From Photobacterium pectinilyticum (GTDB lineage: Bacteria; Pseudomonadota; Gammaproteobacteria; Enterobacterales; Vibrionaceae): a DNA stretch of 64,000 nt. The translations under genes were made by a program, and so were the position numbers. Numbering within the stretch: position 1 is the stretch's first letter; each line of letters starts with the position of its first letter. The notes under the pieces are model-generated. The model did no database searches. It was not told the DNA's origin and worked only from the letters and a program-made list of their open reading frames with translations. Of this stretch, positions 24,015 to 34,500 are shown piece after piece. The stretch spans positions 106,042 through 170,041 of the forward strand of contig NZ_JANEYT010000003.1 in NCBI RefSeq assembly GCF_024357955.1. Direction: 5' to 3'.

Positions 24015-24944
24015 TTACACCGAGTCAATGAGTTCAGGTAAAATATCAAACAAATCACCGACTAATCCATAATCCGCAATATCAAAGATTGGCGCTTCTG
24101 GGTCGCTATTGATCGCCACAATAACCTTGGCATCCTTCATTCCCGCGAGATGTTGAATAGCACCCGAAATGCCCACTGCAATGTATAACTCCGGTGCGAC
24201 AATCTTACCGGTTTGCCCAACCTGAAAGTCATTGGAAATATACCCAGCATCCACAGCCGCCCTTGAGGCTCCTATTGCGCCATCAAGTTTATCTGCAAGC
24301 TGCTCTATTAACCCAAAGTTCTCCTTGCTACCAAGCGCCCTGCCTCCTGAGATTACAACGCGAGCAGCGGTGAGTTCAGGTCTTTCACTTTCAGACACTT
24401 GTCGCTCAACAAACTCACTCAAATCATTACCTATAGCAATGTCTACCCTTTTTTGTTCCGCTTGAGTATTGCCCAAAGAAGCAGCATCGAATGCTGACCC
24501 ACGAAGGGTCATCAATACTTTACTATCACGACTGCGTACTCTTGCGAGCGCATTACCGGCATATATCGGACGAATCACTGTGTCTTCACTTTCAATTGTA
24601 ACGACATCAGACAGCACCCCCACGTCCAACAATGCTGCGACCCTAGGTAGGAGGTTTTTACCAAACGTTGTTGCCGGTGCAACAATATGGCTGTAATCCT
24701 TGGCAAGCTCGGCGATCAACTGTGCACAGTTTTCAGCAAGTTGATCTTTATAATTAAGGTTATCGGCAACAAGGACTCGAGTGATACCACCAATGCTTGA
24801 GGCTTCTTCAATGACCGACTGGCACTGGCTCCCTATAACCAATACATCAATGCTTTGTTGTAATGTGGATACTGCCCCGACAGACTTGAGTGTTTCCCCA
24901 CCCAGACGGTGATTATCATGCTCTGCAATTACTAGAATCGTCAT
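24015..24944 (-). CDS. etfA: Electron transfer flavoprotein subunit alpha
   Basis: 309 residues, the FixB/EtfA type. The C-terminal FAD-binding domain is diagnostic: SGGRALGSKENF, GASRAAVDAGY, QVGQTGKIVAPELYIAVGISGAIQHLAGMKDAKVIVAINSDPEAPIFDIADYGLVGD. With EtfB it accepts electrons from acyl-CoA and other dehydrogenases and hands them to ETF-quinone oxidoreductase. The start overlaps the etfB stop by 1 nt, so the two are coupled. Confidence 0.97.
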   Translation of the reverse strand: MTILVIAEHDNHRLGGETLKSVGAVSTLQQSIDVLVIGSQCQSVIEEASSIGGITRVLVADNLNYKDQLAENCAQLIAELAKDYSHIVAPATTFGKNLLPRVAALLDVGVLSDVVTIESEDTVIRPIYAGNALARVRSRDSKVLMTLRGSAFDAASLGNTQAEQKRVDIAIGNDLSEFVERQVSESERPELTAARVVISGGRALGSKENFGLIEQLADKLDGAIGASRAAVDAGYISNDFQVGQTGKIVAPELYIAVGISGAIQHLAGMKDAKVIVAINSDPEAPIFDIADYGLVGDLFDILPELIDSV

Positions 24945-25723
24945 CAGATCACCTTTGCACTGTTTTTGAGTTTATCGACAAGCTCGGCAACAGAATCGAC
25001 TTTTATCCCCCCAGCTCGCTGCGTTGGCGCTAATATTTCGATAACCTCTTGATGATTCTTTATTTCGACCCCCAACGCTTCAGGGGTTATTACATCAAGC
25101 GGTTTCTTTTTTGCTTTCATGATATTGGGGAGGGATGCATAACGTGGTTCGTTCAACCGTAAGTCTGTGCTCAGTATCGCAGGTAACGTTAGGCGAAGAG
25201 TCTCTAGTCCTCCATCGACTTCTCGTGTCACGTTGATTGATTGCCCTTCCTTATTTGTGACATCGTCACCTTCAACACGGACCTTTGATGCAAATGTCCC
25301 CTGAGGATAGCCCAATAGCGCTGAGAGCATTTGCGCAACCTGATTATTGTCAGTATCGATCGATTGCTTACCTAATATAAAGAGTTCTGGTTGATCTTGC
25401 TTTACCAGCGCCGCTAATAGTTTCGCAACAGACAAAGGTTCAACCACTGCATCGGTTTCAATATGTATTGCTCTGTCAGCACCCAGCGCCAAGGCAGTTC
25501 TGAGTTGTTCTTGGCAAGCGGCCTCACCGGCAGAGACCACAACAACTTCATCAGCATGGCCAGCCTCACGAAGGCGAATTGCTTCCTCTACCGCAATTTC
25601 ACAGAACGGATTCATGGACATTTTGACATTGGCGGTTTCAACACCTGAGCCATCACTTTTCACCCTTACCTTAACGTAAGGATCAATGACACGCTTAATC
25701 GCAACATACACTTTCACAGGCAC
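24944..25723 (-). CDS. etfB: Electron transfer flavoprotein subunit beta
   Basis: 259 residues. It begins MPVKVYVAIKRVIDPYVKVRVK and has the ETF-beta pattern NPFCEIAVEEAIRLREAG, ALGADRAIHIE, LFILGKQSIDTDNNQVAQML and EVDGGLETLRL. It is the AMP-containing partner of EtfA in a 1:1 heterodimer. It is first in an operon that diverges from the ETF-quinone oxidoreductase gene, sharing a 122-bp control region with a palindrome. Confidence 0.97.
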   Translation of the reverse strand: MPVKVYVAIKRVIDPYVKVRVKSDGSGVETANVKMSMNPFCEIAVEEAIRLREAGHADEVVVVSAGEAACQEQLRTALALGADRAIHIETDAVVEPLSVAKLLAALVKQDQPELFILGKQSIDTDNNQVAQMLSALLGYPQGTFASKVRVEGDDVTNKEGQSINVTREVDGGLETLRLTLPAILSTDLRLNEPRYASLPNIMKAKKKPLDVITPEALGVEIKNHQEVIEILAPTQRAGGIKVDSVAELVDKLKNSAKVI

Positions 25724-25784
25724 ATCCTTATCAAACCAAGGCGGCTAAGCCCCGTAATTGACGTATTCTTTGAGCCTAGTTGAG

Positions 25785-25800
25785 TTTACGTTTACGTCAA
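25785..25800. promoter_or_regulatory. Palindromic operator between etfBA and etfD, LiuR/PsrA-type candidate
   Basis: TTTACGTTTACGTCAA is a near-perfect palindrome (TTKACGT-ACGTMAA pattern) in the divergent promoter region. ETF genes of gamma-proteobacteria are commonly controlled by regulators of fatty-acid and branched-chain amino-acid breakdown. The shape best recalls the MerR-type regulator LiuR, but assignment to that protein is inference. Confidence 0.55.
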
Positions 25801-25845
25801 CTGGACTATATTTTAACCAAGCGCAGTACAGTTAGGGATTAAAGC

Positions 25846-27504
25846 ATGAGTTCAGAGCAGCAAAGAGAAAGCATGTCGTTTGATGTTATTATTGTCGGTG
25901 CTGGCCCCGCCGGACTGTCTGCAGCCTGTCGACTGATGCAGCTTGCCAGTGAAAATGAACGCCCATTATCAGTTTGCGTTGTAGAAAAAGGCGCTGAAAT
26001 CGGAAGCCATGTTCTCTCAGGTGCACTATTCGAACATAAAGCGCTGGATGAACTTTTTCCTGACTGGGAACGCATGGGGGCACCACTGCACACCGCGGTG
26101 TCCGACGATAGATTTTGTTATCTCACTAATGAGTTCAACTACATCACCGTCGCTGACCCACTGGTACCCGAAACCTTACAGAACATAGGTAACTTTGCTA
26201 TCAGCTTAGGTAACCTCTGCCGCTGGCTAGCTAAGCAGGCTGAAGAGCTAGGTGTCGAAATTTTTCCTGGGTTTCCTGCCAGTGACATACTCTACAATAG
26301 CCAAGGTATAGTGGCGGGAGTCGTCACCAAGGATATGGGGCTTGATAAGCAAGGAGAACATAAATCCACTTTCGAGCCCGGTATTGAGCTCAAAGCAAAG
26401 TACACAATTTTTGCTGAAGGATCTCGAGGGCATCTGGGTAAGCAACTCATTAAGCAGTTCCATCTCGACCATGGCAAGCAACCTCAACATTATGCCTTAG
26501 GACTAAAAGAGTTATGGGAGATCCCAGCCGAACACCATCGTCCCGGTCATGTTATCCATGGCGTCGGATGGCCGCTGAGTCAAACTGGCACCACTGGTGG
26601 CAGTTTTCTCTACCACCTTGAAAACAACCAAGTCGCCGTCGGGTTGATTGTCGATTTGAACTATCATAATCCTTACTTAAGCCCCTTTGATGAATTCCAA
26701 CAACTCAAGCACCATCCACTATTTGCCCAGCATTTAACCGGTGGCCAACGTATCGCTTATGGTGCTAGAGCCATCACCAAAGGCGGCCTGTCATCCCTAC
26801 CGCGGCAACAGTTTCCAGGCGGGCTGTTAATTGGCTGTGATGCGGGCACTTTGAATATGGCGAAAGTCAAAGGCAGCCATACCGGGATGAAGTCCGGTTT
26901 GATTGCCGCCGAGGCAATTTTTCATGAATTAGAACAAGGGTTTCACCATACAACACCGGGTTATGACAAAATTTTCTGCCAGTCTTGGTTACACAACGAA
27001 CTGCATGAGTCACGAAACTTCGGGACGGTGATCCAACGCTTTGGTACATTACTAGGTGGAACCCTAGCTTCTATCGAACAGAAATGGTTTAGAAAGTCCT
27101 TCAAATGGACACTGGAAGACAATAAACCAGATCATGAATGCCTAGAGCCAATAGCTAACCACCAGCCACTCAGCTATTCAAAACCTGATGGTATACTCAG
27201 TTTCGATAAAGCTTCTTCAGTATTCCTATCTGGAACACAGCATGAAGAAAACCAGCCCTGTCATTTAAAATTGGCTGATGACGCTATTCCGATCAACTTT
27301 CATCTCGAGCGTTATGATGAGCCTAGTCAACGATATTGCCCTGCTGGCGTTTACGAAATCATAGAAAAAGACGGTAAAGCGGCATTTCAAATCAATGCCA
27401 CCAACTGTGTACATTGTAAGACCTGTGATATCAAAGACCCTTCCCAGAATATTACCTGGATACCGCCAGAAGGCGGTGGCGGGCCTAATTATCCAAACAT
27501 GTAG
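25846..27504 (+). CDS. etfD: Electron transfer flavoprotein-ubiquinone oxidoreductase
   Basis: A 552-residue membrane-associated flavo-iron-sulfur enzyme. The N-terminal FAD motif is DVIIVGAGPAGLSAACRLM (residues 13-31). The middle holds the ubiquinone-binding part. The C-terminus carries the [4Fe-4S] ligands: one Cys in RYCPAGVYE, then three in NCVHCKTCDIKDP. It ends with the family tail GGGGPNYPNM. It oxidises reduced ETF and passes the electrons to the quinone pool. It is divergent from etfBA, so all three ETF pathway genes share one control region. Confidence 0.97.
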   Translation: MSSEQQRESMSFDVIIVGAGPAGLSAACRLMQLASENERPLSVCVVEKGAEIGSHVLSGALFEHKALDELFPDWERMGAPLHTAVSDDRFCYLTNEFNYITVADPLVPETLQNIGNFAISLGNLCRWLAKQAEELGVEIFPGFPASDILYNSQGIVAGVVTKDMGLDKQGEHKSTFEPGIELKAKYTIFAEGSRGHLGKQLIKQFHLDHGKQPQHYALGLKELWEIPAEHHRPGHVIHGVGWPLSQTGTTGGSFLYHLENNQVAVGLIVDLNYHNPYLSPFDEFQQLKHHPLFAQHLTGGQRIAYGARAITKGGLSSLPRQQFPGGLLIGCDAGTLNMAKVKGSHTGMKSGLIAAEAIFHELEQGFHHTTPGYDKIFCQSWLHNELHESRNFGTVIQRFGTLLGGTLASIEQKWFRKSFKWTLEDNKPDHECLEPIANHQPLSYSKPDGILSFDKASSVFLSGTQHEENQPCHLKLADDAIPINFHLERYDEPSQRYCPAGVYEIIEKDGKAAFQINATNCVHCKTCDIKDPSQNITWIPPEGGGGPNYPNM

Positions 27505-27528
27505 AGCAGCAAACAGTATTTCGCCTCT

Positions 27529-27555
27529 CCCCAAATAGCTTCGCGCTATTTGGGG
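27529..27555. terminator. Hairpin between convergent etfD and rlmF
   Basis: A perfect 11-bp inverted repeat (CCCCAAATAGC/GCTATTTGGGG) closes over TTCGC. There is no T run on either side, so it is a stable hairpin of likely but unproven terminator function. Confidence 0.5.
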
Positions 27556-27562
27556 GGCGGCA

Positions 27563-28567
27563 TTATTTAGACCAACGGGTTTTACGCCATATGTCCTGTT
27601 GTTCGGCAGAAAGGAATGTCCATGCAACAACCCGAGTGAGCTTTTGTCCCTGCGCCATGTCGATCGTTTTAACCTCAGTTGCTCCGACCTTTTTTAGCTG
27701 CTTATAAATCAAAGACAAATTGTCTTTCTTCGACACTAACGTGGTAAACCAGAAACACTGACTTCCCTTGCCCACACTCTGGTCAATCATACGCTTAATA
27801 AATGCGGATTCTCCGCCGGGACACCATAGCTCGGCTTTTTGACCGCCAAAATTCAAAACCGGCTTTTTACCTTTCATCGCATTTGCAGAATGGTGCGAGC
27901 CTTTCTTTTGCGAGTTAGCAGCAAGGTTTTTCACTTTACGGGCACTGCCTGCCATGGCTTCTTCTAAAGAAGCATGAAACGGAGGGTTACATAAGGTGAA
28001 ATCAAATAAATCGCTATCGTTAATCATACCGGTAAAAATATGATCTGGATTTTTCTGCAGCCGACATTGAATGCCGCCTTTCAATGAAGCATTTGCTTCA
28101 ACGATAAACTTGGCAGATTTGATTGATATCGGATCTATGTCGACAGCCGTAAAATGCCAACCATATACACGATGGCCAATGATTGGATAAACACAATTTG
28201 CTCCGCTTCCGATATCAATACCCTTTATCGCTTTTCCTTTTGGTATCTTGCCACCGTTGGAATCTGCCAATAAATCGGCAATATAGTGCAAATAGTCAGC
28301 CCTTCCAGGGATCGGAGGGCAAAGAAAGCCAGCGGGAATATCCCAATAAGAAACCGAGTAAAAGTGGCTAAGCAATGCACGGTTCAGCATTTTAACGGCG
28401 TCAGGGTCACTGAAGTTGACCGACAAGTCACCGTAGGGATTCTTCTCTACAAACTGTGATAATTCCGGACAGCTCTGAATCAGCTTGTCAAAATCATAAC
28501 GGGCTCGATGAGGGTTTCGTGGGTGCAGCCCCTTATTCGGCGCTTTCTGCTTATGTTTTTGTGCCAT
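27563..28567 (-). CDS. rlmF: 23S rRNA (adenine(1618)-N6)-methyltransferase
   Basis: 334 residues from the ATG at 28567 ([26 protein letters not shown]), which matches the usual RlmF N-terminus; upstream in-frame starts add a tail not expected in the family. The SAM-binding motif is [16 protein letters not shown]. The N6-adenine methylase motif NPPF appears in [11 protein letters not shown]. RlmF methylates A1618 of 23S rRNA during ribosome assembly. The gene is single and convergent with etfD. Confidence 0.95.
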   Translation of the reverse strand: MAQKHKQKAPNKGLHPRNPHRARYDFDKLIQSCPELSQFVEKNPYGDLSVNFSDPDAVKMLNRALLSHFYSVSYWDIPAGFLCPPIPGRADYLHYIADLLADSNGGKIPKGKAIKGIDIGSGANCVYPIIGHRVYGWHFTAVDIDPISIKSAKFIVEANASLKGGIQCRLQKNPDHIFTGMINDSDLFDFTLCNPPFHASLEEAMAGSARKVKNLAANSQKKGSHHSANAMKGKKPVLNFGGQKAELWCPGGESAFIKRMIDQSVGKGSQCFWFTTLVSKKDNLSLIYKQLKKVGATEVKTIDMAQGQKLTRVVAWTFLSAEQQDIWRKTRWSK

Positions 28568-28840
28568 ATCGCTTTCTTTATAGAGTTTTGCTCGGCATGA
28601 AGCCAAAAAGAGGAGTATCGTACTTGAATCTGCCCGACCATGGAACCGTCATATTTTTCAAACTGGCTGTTTTTTGAACTGATAACCAGACTAAAAACGC
28701 AATATGCAACCTATCACTTAAAAATCTTGTGACAACTTCAATAAAAAACTATACATTTTCATAATCTTAACTTTACTACTACATATTAAGCATTAACAAT
28801 GCCCTTAAGGACTGTGAATAGCTAAGGGAAGAGGTGGGAC

Positions 28841-31561
28841 ATGGATGTTATCAAGCGCACGTTGTTTATTATCGTATTACTGCTGCCTATTCACTCAGCA
28901 AACGCAGGGCAGTCCGTCGCTTTTTATTATAACCAAATTGACTCAGTTCGAGAGCTTATTAACTACGACCGGGTTGTTGTCACCCCTAGCTTGATCACCG
29001 ATAAGCAAATTAAAACCCTACAAAAGGCAGAGACACAAGTTTTCGCCTACCTCAGTGTCGGTGAATACGACGGTGAGGCATTACCCAAAAGCCTTACTGG
29101 GCTCTCTCCGCTCATCAATCCAAATTGGTCTAGCCATGTCATGGATTTATCGGCTACCGCATGGCAAGAATATCTGACTAATCAAGCAAGCACTCTTACT
29201 GGTCGTGGGTTTGACGGTATCTTCCTTGATACGCTAGATAGCTATACTCTTTTTGCCTCGTCACCTGATGAAACAAGCAAGCAGCAAACTGCACTCGCTA
29301 ATACCCTCGATGCGTTGCATGCACTTCCGGCCAAACCTCTTCTGATATTTAACCGGGGTTTCGAAATACTCGACCAGATTCGTTTCAAGCCCTATGCGCT
29401 AGCCGCCGAGTCAATGTATAACAGCTACGATCCACTCGCAGATAGCTACCAATTAGTACCTGAATCTGACCGCCAATGGTTAACAGGCAAACTGGAAGAA
29501 GTAAAAAAGGCGGGGGTTGAAGCCATTGTCATTGACTATTTGCCAGCCAGTAACCGAGACGCCCAGAAACGAGCCGCCAAACGCCTGATCAACGAAGGGT
29601 TTACCCCTTACATCAGTGACGGTTTACTGTATGAGTTCGGTGTTAGTACAATCGAACCCATCGCTAAGCGGGTTCTCGGTTTTTATGACGGTCAATTTGG
29701 CCGTATGGTGACATCACAGTGTCACCGAATGATGTCGATGCCTATTGAGTATTATGGCTATGTGCCAGAATGTGTAGATATTCGCACAGCTAACTTCAGC
29801 ACTATTGATATCAGTCGTTATGCGGGTTTCTTTTTTTGGTTAGAAGAAGCAAGCTACCAGCAAGTGCCTAGCTTACAGTCTTGGGTTAATACTGTAATCG
29901 GTAAGCGCCCTGTTTTATTCCTCAATGCGTTACCCACCAATAGAGCTATTCTGGCCAAGCTGGGGATTGCCGATAAAGGTAATATATCCGGCAACATCAC
30001 CCAACAACAAGGTCAAAACTGGACCCAGCAATTTTACCCTGCGGCATATAGCCAATTTGAAAAACACACCATTTGGCAGCCTACACAAATCGGTGTGAGC
30101 AGTGAAATTACCTTTGGTAACGAAGCTGGCCAAACCACAACAGCACTGTTCAAAGCACCTTGGGGAGGTGCTGCATTATCCCCGTTCCCAGTGACACAAC
30201 TGGCCAACGGAAGAATTAGTTGGAGTATTGACCCTTTCAGATTATTAGACAATACATTGAAGTTAACAAAAATTCCCGCAGCTGATGTAACAACTGAAAG
30301 TGGGCTTCGCATACTGACTAGCCATATTGATGGTGATGGATTTCCATCCAAAGCTTGGTTCACAAATAAACCTTATACCGCAGAAGTCTTATACGAAAAT
30401 ATTCTTAAACAATACTCACTCCCTCAAACGGTATCGGTCATTGAAGGAGAGGTTGGACTCCGTGGCCTATACCCTGAGCAGAGTCCGCAGCTAGAAAGAA
30501 TTGCTAAAAATATATTTAAACTACCTAATGTTGAAATTGCTTCGCACACCTTCAGCCATCCTTTTTTCTGGGACTTAAATAACACCAGTAAAACAAAGGA
30601 TCACTTACCCATACCTGGTTATACCATTGATTATTACAATGAAATCATTGGTAGCACTGAATATATCAATACGACACTTTCACCGAGTACCAAAAAGGTC
30701 AAACTTATTCTTTGGTCTGGAAATGCCGATCCGACAGAAGAGGTCATCGCCATTGCCGAGCAGGCAAATTTATTAAATGTAAATGGCGGAAATACATACG
30801 TTGTTAGGGGAAACAAAAACTTTACTCAAGTATCACCCACCATTGCTTGGTATCCTTCCGGGGTGCAAGTTTATGCTCCGGTTCAAAACGAAAACCTCTA
30901 TACCAATCTTTGGACTGAGCATCACGATGGTTACAGTCGCGCGGTTGAAACTTTTGAAATACTAGGCACCCCACGTCGCTTAAAAAGTATTAGTATTTAC
31001 TACCATATGTACTCAGGTGCTTATCCAGCCTCACTCAATGGCTTAAAGAAAGTTTATGATTGGGCTGTTAAGCAACAAAGCACCCCCTTGTACTTAAGTG
31101 AATACGCCCAAAGGGCGCGAGCACTGTATGAGACAGGGGTTGCTCGAACATTGGATGGGCAATGGCAAATAGCAACAACTGGAGTCGCAAGTATCCGGCT
31201 GCCTGATTCATTAGGCTACCCACGCGGAAATCAGTTTGCAGGTTGGAACTCAGGGCCCGATGGCAAATTTATGATCCTTAAACAGCCAAAGACCCGCTTC
31301 ACAACTAACGGTTCACCAGACAGTGCACTTCAGCTCAAAAGTGCAAACGGCAAACTGGTAAATTGGGAAGTCAAGAACAACGTTATTGATTGGGGTGTTT
31401 CCGCACACATGCCATTAAAAATGGTGATAAGAGGCGCCAAAAGCTGTAAGCGTATTGATGGCCCTAGATTAACGATAAAACGCAGTGCAAAAGGACAAAT
31501 AGAATTAGCAAGCCCTAAAACAGGGGAGCTCAAGGGCACTATCCAGTGCCAAGTGCTATAA
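28841..31561 (+). CDS. pelA: Pel polysaccharide deacetylase/hydrolase PelA
   Basis: 906 residues with a signal peptide (1-22, ending ANA). Residues about 25-265 form the TIM-barrel glycoside hydrolase part (VAFYYNQIDSVRELINYDRVVV, YLSVGEYDGE, GFDGIFLDTLDSY). A Rossmann/reductase-like linker follows. The C-terminal part is the polysaccharide deacetylase, with DGD at Asp497-Asp499 and the metal-binding HTFSH (His569, His573). PelA partially deacetylates Pel in the periplasm and can cut it. It is the first gene of pelABCDEFG and is preceded by a 234-bp promoter region and GAGGTGGG. Confidence 0.95.
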   Translation: MDVIKRTLFIIVLLLPIHSANAGQSVAFYYNQIDSVRELINYDRVVVTPSLITDKQIKTLQKAETQVFAYLSVGEYDGEALPKSLTGLSPLINPNWSSHVMDLSATAWQEYLTNQASTLTGRGFDGIFLDTLDSYTLFASSPDETSKQQTALANTLDALHALPAKPLLIFNRGFEILDQIRFKPYALAAESMYNSYDPLADSYQLVPESDRQWLTGKLEEVKKAGVEAIVIDYLPASNRDAQKRAAKRLINEGFTPYISDGLLYEFGVSTIEPIAKRVLGFYDGQFGRMVTSQCHRMMSMPIEYYGYVPECVDIRTANFSTIDISRYAGFFFWLEEASYQQVPSLQSWVNTVIGKRPVLFLNALPTNRAILAKLGIADKGNISGNITQQQGQNWTQQFYPAAYSQFEKHTIWQPTQIGVSSEITFGNEAGQTTTALFKAPWGGAALSPFPVTQLANGRISWSIDPFRLLDNTLKLTKIPAADVTTESGLRILTSHIDGDGFPSKAWFTNKPYTAEVLYENILKQYSLPQTVSVIEGEVGLRGLYPEQSPQLERIAKNIFKLPNVEIASHTFSHPFFWDLNNTSKTKDHLPIPGYTIDYYNEIIGSTEYINTTLSPSTKKVKLILWSGNADPTEEVIAIAEQANLLNVNGGNTYVVRGNKNFTQVSPTIAWYPSGVQVYAPVQNENLYTNLWTEHHDGYSRAVETFEILGTPRRLKSISIYYHMYSGAYPASLNGLKKVYDWAVKQQSTPLYLSEYAQRARALYETGVARTLDGQWQIATTGVASIRLPDSLGYPRGNQFAGWNSGPDGKFMILKQPKTRFTTNGSPDSALQLKSANGKLVNWEVKNNVIDWGVSAHMPLKMVIRGAKSCKRIDGPRLTIKRSAKGQIELASPKTGELKGTIQCQVL

Positions 31562-31585
31562 CGCGAAAGGAATATTAAGAAAGCG

Positions 31586-34500
31586 ATGGCAAAAAGTAAG
31601 CACAAAAAGCCAAGGATAAGGCTCATCAACAAATTCACCCTTGTGGTGTTAACTGCAACGTCTCTATGGGCGCTGTGGCTTGTTGCGCCTGATAAATCCA
31701 TGCTAGTAAAACTTATTGCCCGCTCTTCTTCGCCTGAAGTTTCATTGGCCTTTTTACAGCAACTCTATATTGATGACCCGAAAAACCGCGAGATCATAAA
31801 ACAAATCGTGGATAACTATGCTGCCACTGGGCAGTTGAACGATGCGACTGAACTGCTAGAAAGTATTCTTAAAACAACAGAAGGTAACGACGATTGGGAT
31901 TCAATCGGCCGGTACCTGTCTCTACTTCTTGAACAAACATACCAAGACCAACCAGAACAGAAACAACAAGCTCAAGCAGCGTTACTCGCATTGCTGAATA
32001 AAATAGAATACATACCTGAAGCAGAACTTGCCCGGCAATTTGCTGATACCGCCATATCACTATCAATGCCGGATAAGGGGTTTGATTACCTGTACCCTCA
32101 CCAGCAAAGTGGTGAAACCTCTTATGACGAGTTAGTTTCTCTTGCCTTACAAAGTGAGGACTATGACAAGTCATTGAGAGTACAACTTGATGCATTCCGG
32201 GAGTTCGAAGATCTTGAAAACGCCCAGAAGTTGTTTGACTTAATGGTACAAAGTGGCCAATCACAGCTAAGTGAATCTTTCTTTAACAGTTATAGAGGCC
32301 CGTTATACAACAACGTAGACTTTCTCGCGGCAGGAATAGCGCACTCTAAGCAGGTAGGAAACCTTGATGTTGTCATTGCTCTTTCTCGTCACTTATTAAC
32401 AATTGAACCAACCGCAGAGCTATACACTCAAACGGCACAGATCGCGATAGCTATCGGTGAGCTCAACCTTGCCGAGCAATTGCTGCTTGAAGCAATCGCC
32501 ATCGCACCCAGTCAGTATGATTATGTATTACTGCATCAGATATATCGCTGGCAAAGCGAGATAGAAAAAGCACAGTCAGTAAGCATCAAACTGGTCTCGA
32601 TTAATCCGAGTGCAAAAAACATCCGTGCCGGTATAGATGAATCACGAGCACTGGGTGATCTCTTTAATGAGGGCAGCTTTTTCAAAAAGTTGGCGGCACA
32701 TAACCATATCTACCCAACCGAGTATGCCCAATGGCTCAACGCACTTGAAAAAGGTGAAGGAACCTCAGCCGCATTTCAAAGTCTGTTAGCTCTACTTGCA
32801 AAACGTCCAAATGACCCTGAGCTACTTAGCCACACTACCCGCTTATACAGTTACCGTAGTGATCACCGCTCCGTCATCCGTTACGGTAACCGGCTACAAC
32901 AAAGACGGCCACTAAACGTCACTGAAGCGTTGCGTATATCTAATGCCCATATCATGTTGAATCAGCCTAAGCTGGCTCTAAACACTCTGGTTAACCCAAC
33001 CGAATGGATGAAGGCTGATAATGACTACCTTGAAGCCGTGTCTTCATTAGCATGGGAAACGAACAACCGAGAAATATCGGTTGCATCACAATCTGCAATG
33101 GCTGCTAGAGCCAGTGATACGTTAGATGTATATCGCTATATCAATATTATGTCTCCGCTGGACGAAGAAAAATTAGCACAGCTGCTTACGCTATATGGCA
33201 AAAACAGTAATCCAGAGCTGCTGCTAGCCGCAGTTCGACACGCCGTACAAACGAAAAATACAAAGTTGCTTGCTGAACTCATCGAGAAAGCTAAGCAAAA
33301 CCCAACCTTTGATCAGCATGTTGAAATGCTGACATACCAGGCACTTTTGGCTGAATGGGAAGGCGACCCCAAACAAGCTAAGCAACTGTATTTTGCTATT
33401 TTACAGTTGGAGCCAACCAACTCGTCGGCTGTCGGTAATTTGATATGGTTTGCCCTCAGTGAAGGCGACTTAGAAACACTTGAGCAAATATACCGTCGCT
33501 ATAAGCCTATTTTAGCAACAGACAGTGATCTCTGGTTGGCTTTTGCCAGCGCTAGCCAACAACTAGGGCTCAATCATGAAGCCGATCTTTGGTATAGCCA
33601 ATTATTACTCAATGATAATAACCCTGAACCTTCTATTTTACTCAATTATGCCCAGTTACTAGAGCAACAAGGCAATGGTGAAAAAGCCTATCAATTGCGC
33701 CGTTACTTGCTAGATAAACAGTCAACTGAATTACTGGCGTCACCCGATGGCGATATTAGCTACCGGTCCTTAGTACGGCTATTCATCGGCGAACAAATTG
33801 CGAGTCAATTAATAGAAGATAACACCCTTGATAAACCCACTGATAATAACGTCAGTGAACTATTTGCCGACCTTCTGGCGCAAAACCACGGTGAAAAAAT
33901 ACTGTTCTGGCACCAAAGGACAGCCCTAGGCCGTCATACTATTCCTGAATGGCAGCAACTTTCACTCGCGCTACAGAAAAAAGATCGGGTAGCAGTCGAA
34001 GCAATTTTGGCCAAAGGCATCAACTTACCCAAAGCGGATGAAAACGTCGCTTTGCAGTTGATCGGTAAGCACCAAGAAGCATGGCAACAAGGTCAGACGA
34101 ACATTGGCCAAATGGCAGATCAAAATGCGGAAAACCAACTTCGCCGTATTCATGTTCTTCAACACCCCGCTAAGACTCATAGTATCCGAGCGCAGCATTC
34201 ACAGATCACCCATTGGGATATAGACCGCACCAGTCTTGATTATTACTCGCCTCATTATCACGGAAACTGGCGGCTTGGCCTTGATAACCAACGTTCAGGC
34301 TCCCCTGACCAACTGAGCAACACTGATATTGATGATGAATTCCGTCTGCGGGGCCGATACCAATACCAAATGAGCGAAAGCTATTGGGCGTTAGGCATTG
34401 ACTTAGCAGATGGTATTGGTGACCAACGGCTTGGTCTAAAAGGAGAATACCAATTCGCAGTCGACGATTATCTGCGTCTAGGTTTCCAATTCGGCCTAAA

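Noticed and set aside
28607..28840. Sigma-54 promoter before pelA
   Set aside because: No GG-N10-GC type -24/-12 pair is visible; the region is AT-rich without a convincing special sigma site.
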